A program made the position numbers and the translations under genes. 64,000 bases of DNA from Cellulomonas chengniuliangii (GTDB taxonomy: Bacteria > Actinomycetota > Actinomycetes > Actinomycetales > Cellulomonadaceae): positions 2,170,001 through 2,234,000 of the forward strand of contig NZ_CP101988.1 of the NCBI RefSeq assembly GCF_024508335.1, in the 5' to 3' direction. Below, piece after piece: positions 52,839 through 63,170 of the stretch; the stretch's first letter is position 1; the number at the start of each line of letters is the position of its first letter. The notes under the pieces were generated by a model, which was given only the letters and a program-made list of their open reading frames with translations, searched no databases and was not told the origin of the DNA.

Positions 52839-54223
52839 CGGACGTGCGGTCGCTGTCCCTGTGGTGGGACCAGCTCGCCGTCGCCGACCTCGGCGTGGCG
52901 GGACCGCACCCGTCGCGGGAGCCGCTCGACGGTGACACGCAGGCCGACGTGGTGATCGTCGGCGCTGGCCTCACCGGTCTGTGGGCGGCGTACTACCTGC
53001 TGGAGGCCGACCCCGGGCTCGAGGTGGTCGTCGTCGAGCGCGAGGTCGCCGGGTACGGCGCCAGCGGGCGCAACGGCGGCTGGTGCTCCGCGCTGTTCCC
53101 CGTCTCCGCCCCGGCCCTGGCCCGGCGGCACGGTCGGGACGCGGCGCTCGCCATGCGCGCGGCCATGCGGGACACCGTCGTCGAGGTCGGTGGCGTCGCC
53201 GCCGCCGAGGACATCGACTGCGACTTCGCCTACGGCGGGACCGTCACCCTCGCCCGCAACGAGCCGCAGCTCGTCCGGGTGCGGCACGAGGCCGCCCAGG
53301 CTGCGCAGTGGGGCGACGAGGAGCACCTGCTCGACCCCGACGGCGTGCGGGAGCATGTCCGCGCCGCCCGGGTGCTCGGCGGCTCGTGGACGCCCGACTG
53401 CGCGCGGGTGCAGCCCGCACGGCTGGTGCGAGGCCTCGCGCAGGTCGTGGAGCAGCGCGGCGCGCGCATCCACGAGGGCACGCGGGCGCTGCGAATCTCA
53501 CCCCGCGCCGTCGTCACCGACCACGGCGTCGTGCGGGCCCGCTGGGTGCTCCGCGCCACCGAGGCGTGGACGACCGAGCTGCCCGGCGCCCATCGCGCCG
53601 TCGCGCCCGTCTACTCGCTCATGGTGGCCACCGCCCCGCTGCCCGCCCAGGTGTGGGACGAGATCGGCCTGGAGCGCTTCGAGACCTTCACCGACGCCCG
53701 CCGCCTCATCGTCTACGGCCAGCGCACCAGCGACGACCGCCTCGCGTTCGGCGGGCGGGGCGCCCCGTACCACCTCGGCTCGACCGTGCGCCCCGAGCAC
53801 GACCGCTCCCCCGCCGTGATCGGCCACCTGCAGCGGGCTCTCGTCGACCTGTTCCCGGTGCTGGACGGCGCCCGGTTCACTCATGCGTGGGGCGGCCCGC
53901 TCGCCGTCCCCCGGGACTGGACCCCGTCGGTCGGCCTGGACCCCGACACCGGCGTCGGCTGGGCGGGCGGCTACGTCGGCGACGGTGTGGCGACCGCCAA
54001 CCTCGCGGGCCGCACCTTCGCGGACCTGGTCACCGGGGCGGACAGCGAGCTCGTGCGCCTGCCCTGGGTGGGGCACCGGTCGCCGGCATGGGAGCCCGAG
54101 CCTGTGCGCTGGGCGGGGATCACCGCCGGCCGGCGCGCAGCGGAGCTCGCCGACCGGGTCGAGCAGCGCACCGGGCGGACCAGCCGCGCGGCGGCGCTGC
54201 TGGAGCGGCTCACCGGCGGCTAG
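52835..54223 (+). CDS. FAD-dependent amine oxidoreductase (DAO family, PuuB-like)
   Basis: A 462-residue flavoprotein of the D-amino-acid/glycine oxidase family. The FAD motif VVIVGAGLTGLWAAYYLLE is at 39-57, followed by ASGRNGGWCSALFP, as in PuuB-type gamma-glutamylputrescine oxidases. The C-terminal FAD segment is SVGLDPDTGVGWAGGYVGDG. In this locus it probably oxidises putrescine or a derivative. No gamma-glutamylputrescine synthetase is in the window, so the exact substrate is open. GTG 52835 overlaps the aminotransferase stop (GTGA). It ends convergent with ispG. Confidence 0.82.
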   Translation: MTDVRSLSLWWDQLAVADLGVAGPHPSREPLDGDTQADVVIVGAGLTGLWAAYYLLEADPGLEVVVVEREVAGYGASGRNGGWCSALFPVSAPALARRHGRDAALAMRAAMRDTVVEVGGVAAAEDIDCDFAYGGTVTLARNEPQLVRVRHEAAQAAQWGDEEHLLDPDGVREHVRAARVLGGSWTPDCARVQPARLVRGLAQVVEQRGARIHEGTRALRISPRAVVTDHGVVRARWVLRATEAWTTELPGAHRAVAPVYSLMVATAPLPAQVWDEIGLERFETFTDARRLIVYGQRTSDDRLAFGGRGAPYHLGSTVRPEHDRSPAVIGHLQRALVDLFPVLDGARFTHAWGGPLAVPRDWTPSVGLDPDTGVGWAGGYVGDGVATANLAGRTFADLVTGADSELVRLPWVGHRSPAWEPEPVRWAGITAGRRAAELADRVEQRTGRTSRAAALLERLTGG

Positions 54224-54251
54224 GGCTGGCCCTGGGCGGGACGGCCCCGCA

Positions 54252-54293
54252 GCCGCCGGACGGCCTCAACTGGCCGCCGGACGGCCTCAACTG
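54252..54293. repeat. Perfect 21-bp tandem duplication at the end of ispG
   Basis: GCCGCCGGACGGCCTCAACTG occurs twice in direct tandem (54252-54272 and 54273-54293). The second unit contains the ispG stop codon (TGA at 54289-54287, minus strand). The copies are identical, so the duplication looks recent. Confidence 0.95.
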
Positions 54294-55444
54294 ACGGAGA
54301 CGACCGGCGAGCCCGAGCCGTCGACGGGGTCCATCGACTCGGCGAGGCGCATGGCCTCCTCGATCAACGTCTCGACGATCATCGACTCGGGGACGGTCTT
54401 GATGACCTCGCCCTTGACGAAGATCTGCCCCTTGCCGTTGCCCGACGCGACGCCGAGATCGGCCTCGCGAGCCTCGCCCGGGCCGTTGACGACGCAGCCC
54501 ATGACGGCCACCCGCAGCGGGACCTCGAGGCCCTCCAGCCCGGCGGTGACCCGCTCGGCCAGGGTGTAGACGTCCACCTGCGCGCGACCGCACGAGGGGC
54601 ACGAGACGATCTCGAGCTTCCGCGGCCGCAGGTTGAGCGACTGCAGGATCTGGATGCCGACCTTGACCTCCTCGACCGGAGGGGCCGACAGGGACACCCG
54701 GATCGTGTCGCCGATGCCCTTGCTCAGCAGCGCGCCGAACGCCGTCGCCGACTTGATCGTGCCCTGGAACGCCGGGCCCGCCTCGGTGACGCCGAGGTGC
54801 AGGGGCCAGTCGCCGCGCTCGGACAGCAGCTCGTAGGCCCGCACCATGACCACGGGGTCGTTGTGCTTGACCGAGATCTTGAAGTCGCGGAAGCCGTGCT
54901 CCTCGAACAGCGACGCCTCCCACACGGCGGACTCGACGAGCGCCTCGGGGGTGGCCTTGCCGTACTTGGCGAGCAGGCGCGGGTCGAGCGACCCGGCGTT
55001 GACGCCGATCCGGATGGACACGCCCGCGTCCGTGGCGGCGCGGGCGATCTCCTTGACCTGGTCGTCGAACTTGCGGATGTTGCCCGGGTTGACCCGGACG
55101 GCCGCACAGCCGGCGTCGATGGCCGCGAAGACGTACTTCGGCTGGAAGTGGATGTCCGCGATCACGGGGATCTGCGACTTGCGGGCGATCGCGGGGAGCG
55201 CCTCGGCGTCGTCCTGGCTGGGCACCGCGACCCGCACGATGTCGCAGCCGGCAGCCGTGAGGGCGGCGATCTGCTGCAGCGTGGCGTTGATGTCGGTGGT
55301 CGGCGTGGTGCACATGGACTGCACGCTGACCGGCGCGTCGCCGCCGACCTCGATCTTGCCGACCTTGATCTTGCGGGTCGGGCGGCGGGGGGCCAGCACC
55401 GGGGCCGGAGCCTCCGGCATGCCAAGACTGATCGGGATGCTCAC
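54287..55444 (-). CDS. ispG: 4-hydroxy-3-methylbut-2-enyl diphosphate synthase (flavodoxin)
   Basis: A 385-residue GcpE/IspG of the MEP isoprenoid pathway. The 4Fe-4S ligands are visible as SCPSCGR (Cys282 and Cys285) and [12 protein letters not shown] (Cys317, Glu324). The N-terminal TIM-barrel part has [14 protein letters not shown] and [11 protein letters not shown]. It lies downstream of rseP and dxr, the conserved actinobacterial dxr-rseP-ispG order. Its usual next neighbour, a DUF4081-type GNAT, is 13.6 kb away at 39745. Confidence 0.97.
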   Translation of the reverse strand: MSIPISLGMPEAPAPVLAPRRPTRKIKVGKIEVGGDAPVSVQSMCTTPTTDINATLQQIAALTAAGCDIVRVAVPSQDDAEALPAIARKSQIPVIADIHFQPKYVFAAIDAGCAAVRVNPGNIRKFDDQVKEIARAATDAGVSIRIGVNAGSLDPRLLAKYGKATPEALVESAVWEASLFEEHGFRDFKISVKHNDPVVMVRAYELLSERGDWPLHLGVTEAGPAFQGTIKSATAFGALLSKGIGDTIRVSLSAPPVEEVKVGIQILQSLNLRPRKLEIVSCPSCGRAQVDVYTLAERVTAGLEGLEVPLRVAVMGCVVNGPGEAREADLGVASGNGKGQIFVKGEVIKTVPESMIVETLIEEAMRLAESMDPVDGSGSPVVSVS

Positions 55445-55538
55445 GCGGACATTATTCCTCTCTTCGCGGCCCCCGACGGCACAGACCTCGTCACACGCGC
55501 CTGACCTGCACAGCGGAGCAGCGGTCGACGCCCGCCCG

Positions 55539-56855
55539 TCAGCCGAGCGTGACGGGGTTGACCACGTCGGCGTAGATCAGCAGGGCGCCCATCCCCGCGA
55601 GGAGCACGAAGACCCCGTACGCGAGCGGCACCAGCCGGGCCGTGTCGAACGGTCCCGGGTGGGCGCGCCGCCGCAGCCGGGCGATCTGGCGCCGCGCACC
55701 CTCCCACAGCGCCCCGACCACGTGCCCGCCGTCGAGCGGCAGCAGCGGGATCAAGTTGAACGCGAAGAGGGCGATGTTGAGCGAGGCGAGCAGCGTCAGC
55801 ATGCTCGCCACCCGCTCCACGGTCCCGAAGCCCTCGGCGTCCGCCGAGGCGATCTCGCCGGCGAAGCGTCCCACCCCGACCACGGAGATGATCGTGGACT
55901 CGTCGCGCTCCGCGGACCCGAAGGCCGACTGCGCCACGTCGGCCACCCGGGCAGGCAGGGTCACCACGACCCCCAGCGTCTGCGCCACCGCGTTCCCGAC
56001 CACGCCGGGCACGGTGCTGACGGGCTGGGTCTGGAGCTCGGTGGACGGGCTGATGCCCAGGAAGCCCACCTCGTGCGTGACCGGAGAGCCGTCCGGCTCC
56101 GTCACCGCCACGCCGTCCTCGTAGACCGGGCGCTCGGCGACGACCGGCGTCACCGTGGTGGCGACCTCGTCCCCGTCCCGCTCGACGACGATCGGCACCG
56201 TGCGGTCGCCGGTCTGCTGGATCAAGGCCGAGAGTTGGTCCCAGCCGGTGACCTCGACGCCGTCGTACGCGATCACCGTGTCGCCGGGCTGGAGCCCCGC
56301 GGCGGCGCCGGGGGCCGGCTCGTCACCGGTCCCGCACTCGCGCGACGCGTCGGCTCCCGCCGGGATCACGCACTGGCTGACGGCCGAGAGCGTGGTGCTC
56401 GAGGCCGCGACGCCGAACCCGCTGATCACCACGGTGAGCAGCACGATCGCGATGAGCAGGTTCATGAACGGGCCGCCGAGCATGACGACGACCTTCTTGG
56501 GCGTCGACAGGCGGTAGAACGCCCGATGGTCCTCGCCGGGCAGGATCTCCTGGGCGCTCGCCTCGCGGGCCTGGGCCGCGATCTTGCCGAACGTGGTCCT
56601 CGCGGGCGGGTCTCCGACGGCCTCGGCGGTGGGGTACATGCCCACCAGGCGCACGTAGCCGCCCAGCGGGATCGCCTTCAGGCCGTACTCCGTCTCGCCC
56701 TTGGTCCGCGACCAGAGCGTGGGGCCGAACCCGACCATGTACTGGCTGACCCGCACGCCGAAGCGCTTCGCGGGGACCATGTGCCCGATCTCGTGCAGGC
56801 CGATCGACACCAGGACGCCCAGCACCAGGACGACCACGCCCAGCAGATACGCCAT
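55539..56855 (-). CDS. rseP: Site-2 (RseP/Rip1-type) intramembrane metalloprotease
   Basis: A 438-residue M50 protease. The first membrane segment carries HEIGH (21-25). A PDZ domain follows (about 175-225, [16 protein letters not shown]). The second metal motif is [12 protein letters not shown] near 370-382 in a later membrane segment. Family members cleave anti-sigma factors within the membrane. Position between dxr and ispG matches Rip1 of M. tuberculosis. A loop with Cys residues ([13 protein letters not shown]) lies before the PDZ domain. Confidence 0.94.
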   Translation of the reverse strand: MAYLLGVVVLVLGVLVSIGLHEIGHMVPAKRFGVRVSQYMVGFGPTLWSRTKGETEYGLKAIPLGGYVRLVGMYPTAEAVGDPPARTTFGKIAAQAREASAQEILPGEDHRAFYRLSTPKKVVVMLGGPFMNLLIAIVLLTVVISGFGVAASSTTLSAVSQCVIPAGADASRECGTGDEPAPGAAAGLQPGDTVIAYDGVEVTGWDQLSALIQQTGDRTVPIVVERDGDEVATTVTPVVAERPVYEDGVAVTEPDGSPVTHEVGFLGISPSTELQTQPVSTVPGVVGNAVAQTLGVVVTLPARVADVAQSAFGSAERDESTIISVVGVGRFAGEIASADAEGFGTVERVASMLTLLASLNIALFAFNLIPLLPLDGGHVVGALWEGARRQIARLRRRAHPGPFDTARLVPLAYGVFVLLAGMGALLIYADVVNPVTLG

Positions 56856-56948
56856 GACACTCCGTTCTCGGGGACCGGGGGCAGACGCTACCCGCAGCCT
56901 GTCAGTCGATCATCACCCGCAGGGCTGAGAACGCGCTGGGAGTGGAGG

Positions 56949-58136
56949 TCAGCGACGCGCGAACAGCTCGTGCGCGCGGGCGCGCGCCCACTCCTCGGCG
57001 CCGAGCACGTCCTCCAGGGACAGCGGCCCGCTCGCGCCGGAGTGCTCGTCGAGCACCCGGGCCACAGTGTCCACGATCTCCACGAACCCGAGCCTGCCGG
57101 CCAGGAACTCCGCGACGCACTCCTCGTTGGCGGCGTTGAGCACCGCCGGATGGGTCGGGGAGGCGGCGACGGCCTCGCGCGCCAGCCGGACCGCCCCGAA
57201 GGCCTCCTCGTCGAGCGGCTCGAATGTCCACGCCGTCGCCTGCGACCAGTCGCAGGGGGGCGCCACGTCGGGGACGCGGTGCGGCCACGACAGGCCCAGC
57301 GCGATCGGCAGCCGCATGTCGGGCGGCGACGCCTGCGCGATGGTCGAGCCGTCCGCGAACTCCACCATCGAGTGCACCACCGACTGCGGGTGCACCACGA
57401 CGGTGATGTCGGCCACCGGCACGCCGAACAACAGATGCGCCTCGATGAGCTCGAGGCCCTTGTTCATCAGCGTCGCCGAGTTGACCGTGACCACCGGGCC
57501 CATCGACCACGTCGGGTGGGCGAGGGCCTGATCGGGGGTGACGTCCTTCAGCTCGTCGCGGCCGCGGCCGCGGAACGGCCCGCCCGAGGCGGTCAGGATC
57601 AGCCGGCGCACCTCGGAGCGAGACCCCGACCGCAGAGCCTGCGCGATGGCGGAGTGCTCGGAGTCGACGGGGATGACCTGCCCGGGACGCTGCTGCGCCG
57701 CGGCGACGAGCGCGCCGCCCACCACGAGCGACTCCTTGTTCGCCAGCGCGAGCGTGCTGCCGGACTCGAGCGCGGCGAGGGTGGGGCCCAGTCCGACCGA
57801 GCCGGTGATGCCGTTGAGCACCACATCGGCGCCGCGGGCCGCGAGCCGGGTCGCGGCGTCCGGCCCGGCGAGCACCTCGACGCCCATCTGGCGCAGCCCC
57901 GCGTCAGCGCCCGCACGGGTCAGCTCGGCGAACAGCGGGCCGGCCGCGTCGGGGTCCGCCACGGCCACGGCCTGCGCCCCGAGCGCGATCGCCTGGCGGG
58001 CCAGGGCGGCGAGGTCCGAGCCGCCGGCGCTCAGCCCGGTGACACGGAACTTGTCCGGGGTGCGGGCGATGACGTCGACGGCCTGGGTCCCGATGGAGCC
58101 GGTCGATCCGAGCAGGAGGACGGTGCGCTCACTCAT
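56949..58136 (-). CDS. dxr: 1-deoxy-D-xylulose 5-phosphate reductoisomerase
   Basis: A 395-residue enzyme of the MEP pathway. The NADPH motif [12 protein letters not shown] is at 7-18. The active-site segments [12 protein letters not shown] and TASGGPFRG follow, with [20 protein letters not shown] further on. ATG 58136 is chosen over a start 12 bases upstream because [13 protein letters not shown] is the usual N terminus. dxr and ispG flank rseP, so two MEP steps share this locus. Confidence 0.97.
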   Translation of the reverse strand: MSERTVLLLGSTGSIGTQAVDVIARTPDKFRVTGLSAGGSDLAALARQAIALGAQAVAVADPDAAGPLFAELTRAGADAGLRQMGVEVLAGPDAATRLAARGADVVLNGITGSVGLGPTLAALESGSTLALANKESLVVGGALVAAAQQRPGQVIPVDSEHSAIAQALRSGSRSEVRRLILTASGGPFRGRGRDELKDVTPDQALAHPTWSMGPVVTVNSATLMNKGLELIEAHLLFGVPVADITVVVHPQSVVHSMVEFADGSTIAQASPPDMRLPIALGLSWPHRVPDVAPPCDWSQATAWTFEPLDEEAFGAVRLAREAVAASPTHPAVLNAANEECVAEFLAGRLGFVEIVDTVARVLDEHSGASGPLSLEDVLGAEEWARARAHELFARR

Positions 58137-58205
58137 GCGACCCATCATCCCGTGCCGGCGGGCGCCCCTGGGCCACCCGCCAGTGCGTCGCGTCGGCCGC
58201 GGCGG

Positions 58206-58760
58206 TCACTCTGCCCCGAGGAGGACCTCCACCGCGCGCGCGAAGAACGCGTCCACGGGCGCCTCGGCGTACGCGCGACGGCCCTTGCGCCGCCCGAAGG
58301 TCGCCGAGCGGATGTCCTGCGCCGTCAAGGGCACGCCCTTGTCGAAGTAGGCCACCAGGCGCTCGCACAGGTCGTCCACGTCGTCGGCGTCGTAGCCCTG
58401 CTGCCGTCCGGGCGGCGGCGCGAAACGCTCGCCGTCCGGCCGGGTCAACCGCCCGTACAGGGTGCGCGCCTGGTCGGCGAGCAGCTCCATCCACGCCTGC
58501 TGGCCGCGCTCGGCCAGGAACTCGGCCCGCGACCGCGCGACGAACGCGGCCTCGAGCCGGTCGAGGGCGGCGTCCACGGCCGACGTCACGTAGCCGCCGC
58601 GCACCATGTCGAACGCGACCGCGCGGATGTCCTTGCCGGTCAGCGCGCCGGGCTGCCCGGCCTCGTACACCGTGCGCGCATGGTCGAAGAACTCGTCGAC
58701 CTCGTCCGGGTCGTAACCGCTGCGTAGCCGCGAGACCGTGCGGAACATGCCCTCACTCAC
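58206..58760 (-). CDS. DivIVA-domain repeat protein
   Basis: A 184-residue protein built from repeated DivIVA-like units. Each has a Gly/Ala-Tyr, then x-x-x-V-D, then an aromatic or Leu: [49 protein letters not shown] and [16 protein letters not shown]. Two units are preceded by a [14 protein letters not shown] helix. Such actinobacterial proteins are annotated as DivIVA domain proteins; a role in pole or septum organisation is suggested by the name only. GTG 58760 overlaps the rlmN stop region; ATG 58748 is the alternative. Confidence 0.78.
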   Translation of the reverse strand: MSEGMFRTVSRLRSGYDPDEVDEFFDHARTVYEAGQPGALTGKDIRAVAFDMVRGGYVTSAVDAALDRLEAAFVARSRAEFLAERGQQAWMELLADQARTLYGRLTRPDGERFAPPPGRQQGYDADDVDDLCERLVAYFDKGVPLTAQDIRSATFGRRKGRRAYAEAPVDAFFARAVEVLLGAE

Positions 58761-59907
58761 CCTGTTCCTCCGCTGCGAGCTGGCCGCAGGCGCCGTCGAT
58801 GTCACTCCCCCGGGTGTCACGGACCGTCGTGGGGATGCCGTGCGCGCGCAAGCGTGCCACGAACTCGCGCTCGACGGCGGGATCACTCGCGGTCCAGATC
58901 GAGCCTGGCGTCGGGTTGAGCGGGATCGGGTTGCAGTGCACCCAGCCGCGCCCGCGGGCGTTGAGCTTGGTCCCGAGCATGTCAGCGCGCCACGCGTGGT
59001 CGTTCATGTCCTTGATCAGGGCGTACTCGATCGACACGCGCCGACCGGTGACCTCGAAGTAGTGGTACGCCGCGTCGAGCGTCTGGTCGACGCTGTACCG
59101 GGTGTTGATCGGGATGAGGGAGTCGCGCAACTCGTCGTCCGGCGCGTGCAACGACACCGCGAGCGTCACTGGGATGCCCTCGTTCGTCAGCCTGGTGATC
59201 GCCGGGACGAGCCCCACAGTCGAGACGGTGATGTTGCGCGCCGACATCCCCAGCCCGTCGGGCGTGGGCGCCACGAGGGTGCGCACCGTCTCCATGACGG
59301 CCTTGTAGTTGGCCAGCGGCTCGCCCATGCCCATGAACACCAGGTTCGACAGGCGCGTGGGACCGCCCGGGATCTCGCCGTCGGCCAGCGAGCGGGCCGC
59401 CCGGCGCACCTGCTCGACGATCTCGGCGGTGGACAGGTTCCTCGTCAAGCCCATCTGGCCGGTGGCGCAGAACGGGCACGCCATGCCGCAGCCCGCCTGG
59501 CTCGAGACGCACAGCGTCGAGCGGTTCGGGTAGCGCATGAGCACCGACTCGACCTTGGCGCCGTCGAACATGTGCCACAGCGTCTTGACGGTGGTGCCGC
59601 CGTCCGCCTTCATGGTGCGCACCGCAGTCAGCAGCTCCGGGAAGAGCTTCTCGACGAGCCGGTCACGCGTCGCCTTCGGCAGGTCGGTCATCGCCTCCGG
59701 GTCGGAGGTCAGGTGCGTGAAGTAGTGCGTCGCGAGCTGCTTGGCGCGGAACGGCTTCTCGCCGAGCTCCGTGACGGCGGCGACCCGCTGCTCGGGCGTC
59801 AGGTCGACGAAGTGGCGCGGCGGCTTGCCGCGGGGGCCCCGCGTGGTCGGCGGGGTCAGGTTGAGTGCGATGGGGGTCTTCTGCAGTTCGACGGGTGTCC
59901 CGCTCAT
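58753..59907 (-). CDS. rlmN: Dual-specificity rRNA/tRNA adenine-C2 methyltransferase RlmN
   Basis: A 384-residue radical SAM enzyme with CGMACPFC (Cys140, Cys144, Cys147). It methylates A2503 of 23S rRNA and A37 of some tRNAs. Other family segments are [30 protein letters not shown] and [15 protein letters not shown] 59907 is preceded by AGAGGGGG; a GTG 6 bases earlier lies in that motif. Its end overlaps the start of the DivIVA-repeat gene. Confidence 0.96.
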   Translation of the reverse strand: MSGTPVELQKTPIALNLTPPTTRGPRGKPPRHFVDLTPEQRVAAVTELGEKPFRAKQLATHYFTHLTSDPEAMTDLPKATRDRLVEKLFPELLTAVRTMKADGGTTVKTLWHMFDGAKVESVLMRYPNRSTLCVSSQAGCGMACPFCATGQMGLTRNLSTAEIVEQVRRAARSLADGEIPGGPTRLSNLVFMGMGEPLANYKAVMETVRTLVAPTPDGLGMSARNITVSTVGLVPAITRLTNEGIPVTLAVSLHAPDDELRDSLIPINTRYSVDQTLDAAYHYFEVTGRRVSIEYALIKDMNDHAWRADMLGTKLNARGRGWVHCNPIPLNPTPGSIWTASDPAVEREFVARLRAHGIPTTVRDTRGSDIDGACGQLAAEEQGE

Positions 59908-59955
59908 GGGCACCCCCTCTCTAGCGATCGATGGTCGTCGGGTGCGAGAGCTCGC

Positions 59956-60834
59956 TCACACGACGGGTTGGAGCACGTTCAGGATGAGGTACACGACCGG
60001 GGCCGCCAGCAGCATCGAGTCCACGCGGTCGAGGAGCCCACCGTGGCCGGGCAGCAGCGAGCCCATGTCCTTGAGCTCCAGGTCGCGCTTGATCAGCGAC
60101 TCGGACAGGTCGCCCAGCGTGGCTGTGACCACGGTCGCGACGCCCAGGAACACGCCCACCACCGGGTCGCCGTCGAACATCAGCCGCAGGCCGACCACAC
60201 CCACCACGCACGCGAGGACCACCGAGCCGAGGAGGCCCTCCCAGGTCTTCTTCGGGCTGACCGACGGCGCCAGGGGGTGCCGGCCGATCAGCACGCCGAC
60301 CGCGTAGCCGCCGGTGTCGCTCGCGACGCACAGCAGGATGAACAGCAGCACCCGGTAGGCCCCGTCGGGCATCGCGAGCAGCAGCATCACGAAACCGCCG
60401 AGGAACGGCAGGTACGCGGCGGCGAAGATGCCCGCCGTCGCGTCGCGCAGCGCGGGCGCGCCGTTGCCGTCGAGCACCCGCCAGATCACCACGCCGCCCG
60501 CGGTCAGCATGAACGCGACGAACAGCGCCTCAGGCCCGGCGATGTACGCCGAGACCATGATGCCGACGTCGCCCACGAGCAGCGGCAGCAGGGGCAGGTG
60601 GATCCCGCGCCGGGCGAAGGCCTGCGCGAGCTCCCACAGCCCAGCGCCGATGGCCAGCACCGCGAGGAGGAGGAAGCCCTCCTTGCGCACGAACAGCGAG
60701 GCGCCGACGACCGCCAGCATGAGCAGCCCGACGACGGTCGCGACAGGCAGGTCGCGGCCGGCGCGCGGGGTGCGCGCCGCGGGGGGCGTGGCTGGCGGCG
60801 CCATGGTGGCGGTGCGGGCGTCGTTCTGGGACAT
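59956..60834 (-). CDS. cdsA: Phosphatidate cytidylyltransferase
   Basis: A 292-residue membrane enzyme with about eight hydrophobic segments and the complete CDS signature from SLIKRDLELKDMGSLLPGHG through LLDRVDS near the C terminus (about 246-270). It makes CDP-diacylglycerol, the substrate of PgsA encoded at 8036. The ATG overlaps the frr stop by one base (TGATG). Confidence 0.95.
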   Translation of the reverse strand: MSQNDARTATMAPPATPPAARTPRAGRDLPVATVVGLLMLAVVGASLFVRKEGFLLLAVLAIGAGLWELAQAFARRGIHLPLLPLLVGDVGIMVSAYIAGPEALFVAFMLTAGGVVIWRVLDGNGAPALRDATAGIFAAAYLPFLGGFVMLLLAMPDGAYRVLLFILLCVASDTGGYAVGVLIGRHPLAPSVSPKKTWEGLLGSVVLACVVGVVGLRLMFDGDPVVGVFLGVATVVTATLGDLSESLIKRDLELKDMGSLLPGHGGLLDRVDSMLLAAPVVYLILNVLQPVV

Positions 60835-61391
60835 CAGACCTCGAGCAGCTCGGACTCCTTGGCGGCGAGCACGGTGTCGATGACCTCGACGTGCCGCTTG
60901 GTCAGCGACTCCAGCTCCTTCTCCGCACGAGCGACCTCGTCCTCGCCCGCCTCGCCGTCCTTGACGATGCGGTCGAGCTCCTCCTTGGCGCGCCGGCGGA
61001 TGTTGCGCACCGAGACGCGGGCCTCCTCAGCCTTGTTCTTGGCGAGCTTGACGAAGTCCTTGCGGCGCTCCTCGGTGAGCGCGGGCAGCACGACGCGGAT
61101 CACGTTGCCGTCGTTCGTGGGGTTGACCCCCAGGTCGGAGTCGCGCAGCGCCTTCTCGACGGCGGCGGTCGACGACTTGTCGAACGGGGCGATGAGGATC
61201 GTGCGGGCCTCGGTCACGTTGAACGACGCGAGCTGCTGGAGCGCGGTCGGCGTGCCGTAGTAGTCCACGAAGATCTTCGAGAACATCGCCGCGTTGGCGC
61301 GTCCCGTGCGGATCGTCGCGAAGTCCTCCTTGGCGACCTCGATCGCCTTGTCCATCTTCTCTTCGGCCTCGAGGAGGGTCTCGTCGATCAC
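60834..61391 (-). CDS. frr: Ribosome recycling factor
   Basis: A 185-residue RRF that splits ribosomes after termination. It starts [20 protein letters not shown], with [12 protein letters not shown] and the C-terminal three-helix bundle [20 protein letters not shown]. The GTG start has AAGGAG upstream. It follows pyrH by 46 bp. Confidence 0.97.
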   Translation of the reverse strand: MIDETLLEAEEKMDKAIEVAKEDFATIRTGRANAAMFSKIFVDYYGTPTALQQLASFNVTEARTILIAPFDKSSTAAVEKALRDSDLGVNPTNDGNVIRVVLPALTEERRKDFVKLAKNKAEEARVSVRNIRRRAKEELDRIVKDGEAGEDEVARAEKELESLTKRHVEVIDTVLAAKESELLEV

Positions 61392-61437
61392 CGGTGCTCC
61401 TTCGTCTACGTCGTGGGCTGTGCGGGCGCGGGCTGGG

Positions 61438-62187
61438 TCAGCTCGCGGTGACCAGCGTGCCGATCTTCTCACCTTGGAGAGCGCGGGTGACGTTGCCGGC
61501 GTCGGTCATGCCGAACACGCGCATCTTCACGTCGTTGTCCCGGCACAGGCTGATCGCCGTCGCGTCCATCACCGCGAGGTCGTTGACGAGCGCGTCGGTG
61601 TACGTCAGGTGGTCGAGCTTGACGGCCGTCGGGTCGGTGCGCGGGTCGGCCGAGTACACGCCGTCCACGCCGTTCTTGCCCATCAGCACCTCCTGGCAGT
61701 GCGTCTCTAGGGCGCGCTGCACGGAGACGGTGTCGGTGGAGAAGTACGGCATGCCGGCGCCCGCGCCGAAGATCACGACGCGGCCCTTCTCGAGGTGCCG
61801 GATCGCGCGGAGCGGGATGTACGGCTCGGCGACCTGGCCCATCGTGATGGCGGTCTGCACCCGGGTGCTCACACCGGCCTGCTCCAGGAAGTCCTGCAGG
61901 GCCAGGCAGTTCATCACGGTGCCGAGCATGCCCATGTAGTCGGCGCGGGCGCGGTCGATGCCGCGCTGCGACAGCTCGGCGCCACGGAAGAAGTTGCCCC
62001 CGCCCACCACGATCGCGACCTGGACGCCGCTGCGGACCGCCACGGCGATCTCCGCGGCGACGCGCTGCACCACGTCGGGCGCCAGGCCGATGCCGCCGCC
62101 CCCGAACGTCTCCCCCGAGAGCTTGAGCAGCACCCGGCGAGCCGGCTGAGCCGCCTCGTCGCCGCCTGCGGTCGCGTCGTGCGCCAC
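61438..62187 (-). CDS. pyrH: UMP kinase
   Basis: A 249-residue amino-acid-kinase-fold UMP kinase. The nucleotide segments [21 protein letters not shown] and [14 protein letters not shown] are intact, and the C-terminal [11 protein letters not shown] is characteristic. It makes UDP from UMP. The start is GTG. It is separated from tsf by a hairpin. Confidence 0.97.
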   Translation of the reverse strand: MAHDATAGGDEAAQPARRVLLKLSGETFGGGGIGLAPDVVQRVAAEIAVAVRSGVQVAIVVGGGNFFRGAELSQRGIDRARADYMGMLGTVMNCLALQDFLEQAGVSTRVQTAITMGQVAEPYIPLRAIRHLEKGRVVIFGAGAGMPYFSTDTVSVQRALETHCQEVLMGKNGVDGVYSADPRTDPTAVKLDHLTYTDALVNDLAVMDATAISLCRDNDVKMRVFGMTDAGNVTRALQGEKIGTLVTAS

Positions 62188-62227
62188 GGTTCCTCCAACT
62201 TGCCGGTGATGATGGTCCAGATGTGCG

Positions 62228-62259
62228 GGTGGCCCCGACCCCAGCGGGCCGGGGCCACC
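62228..62259 (-). terminator. Hairpin after tsf
   Basis: A 10-bp inverted repeat (GGTGGCCCCG / CGGGGCCACC) with a 12-base loop begins 20 bases after the tsf stop. It probably terminates or attenuates the rpsB-tsf transcript ahead of pyrH. Confidence 0.7.
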
Positions 62260-62278
62260 TGCCTCATGCGTGCGTGGC

Positions 62279-63124
62279 TCAGGCTCCCACGCGGAAGCGC
62301 ACGAACTCCGTCACGGAACCGCCAGCCTCGGTCAGCACCTGGCCGACCGTCTTCTTCGAGTCCTTGGCGAACGGCTGCTCGAGCAGGACGTTCTCCTTGA
62401 AGTACCCGTTGACGCGGCCCTCGATGATCTTCGGCAGGGCAGCCTCGGGCTTGCCCTCGTTGCGCGCGGTCTCCTCGGCGATGTGGCGCTCCGAGGCGAC
62501 CGTCTCGGCCGGGACGTCCTCACGGGTGAGGTACGTGGGCGAGAACGCCGCGATGTGCGTCGCGATGTCGCGGGCCACCGAGGCGGCGGCGGCGTCGGTG
62601 GCGACCAGGACGCCGACCTGCGGGGGCAGGTCCTTGTTGACCTTGTGCAGGTAGAGCTCGACGTGCTCGCCGGCCACGCGGGCCAGACGGCGCACGACGA
62701 TCTTCTCGCCGAGCGTCGCGGCGGTCTCGTCGACCACCGTCTGCAGCGGGGAGCCGTCGACGTCGACCGCGAGCAGGGCGTCGGCGTCGCGTGCCCCGGA
62801 GGACACTGCGACGTCGATGACCTTGTCGGCCAGCGTGAGGAAGGTGACGTTCTTCGCGACGAAGTCCGTCTCCGAGTTGATCTCGACGATGACGCCCGAG
62901 GCGCCCTCGCCGTCCGGCGTCGGGCCGACGTGGGCCGTGACGAGGCCGTCGGATGCCGACCGGCCCTCACGCTTGCCCACGCCCTTGAGGCCCTTGACGC
63001 GGATGATCTCGAGCGCCTTGTCGGGGTCGCCCGCGGCCTCCTCGAGCGCCTTCTTGACATCCATCATGCCCGCGCCGGTCTTCTCCCGGAGGGCCTTGAT
63101 GTCCGCGAGGCTGTAGTTCGCCAT
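62279..63124 (-). CDS. tsf: Elongation factor Ts
   Basis: A 281-residue EF-Ts, the nucleotide exchange factor for EF-Tu. It has the N-terminal domain [19 protein letters not shown] and the TDFVAKN motif (86-92), then the core subdomains. The gene follows rpsB by 46 bp as in nearly all bacteria. Confidence 0.98.
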   Translation of the reverse strand: MANYSLADIKALREKTGAGMMDVKKALEEAAGDPDKALEIIRVKGLKGVGKREGRSASDGLVTAHVGPTPDGEGASGVIVEINSETDFVAKNVTFLTLADKVIDVAVSSGARDADALLAVDVDGSPLQTVVDETAATLGEKIVVRRLARVAGEHVELYLHKVNKDLPPQVGVLVATDAAAASVARDIATHIAAFSPTYLTREDVPAETVASERHIAEETARNEGKPEAALPKIIEGRVNGYFKENVLLEQPFAKDSKKTVGQVLTEAGGSVTEFVRFRVGA

Positions 63125-63170
63125 CAGTGTGTGTCCGTCCTTCTCGTCAGTGGAAGCGAGGGATCCAGCG

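Noticed and set aside
54252-54293. Possible CRISPR-like repeat
   Set aside because: Only two directly adjacent 21-bp copies with no spacers.
59936-59965. Imperfect palindrome between cdsA and rlmN considered as terminator
   Set aside because: Each 15-base arm has three mismatches and it overlaps the cdsA stop; too weak to call.
54846-61260. Very long plus-strand open frames across ispG, rseP, dxr, rlmN, cdsA and frr
   Set aside because: They read antisense through at least six recognised genes and have Arg/Gly/His-rich composition typical of shadow frames.
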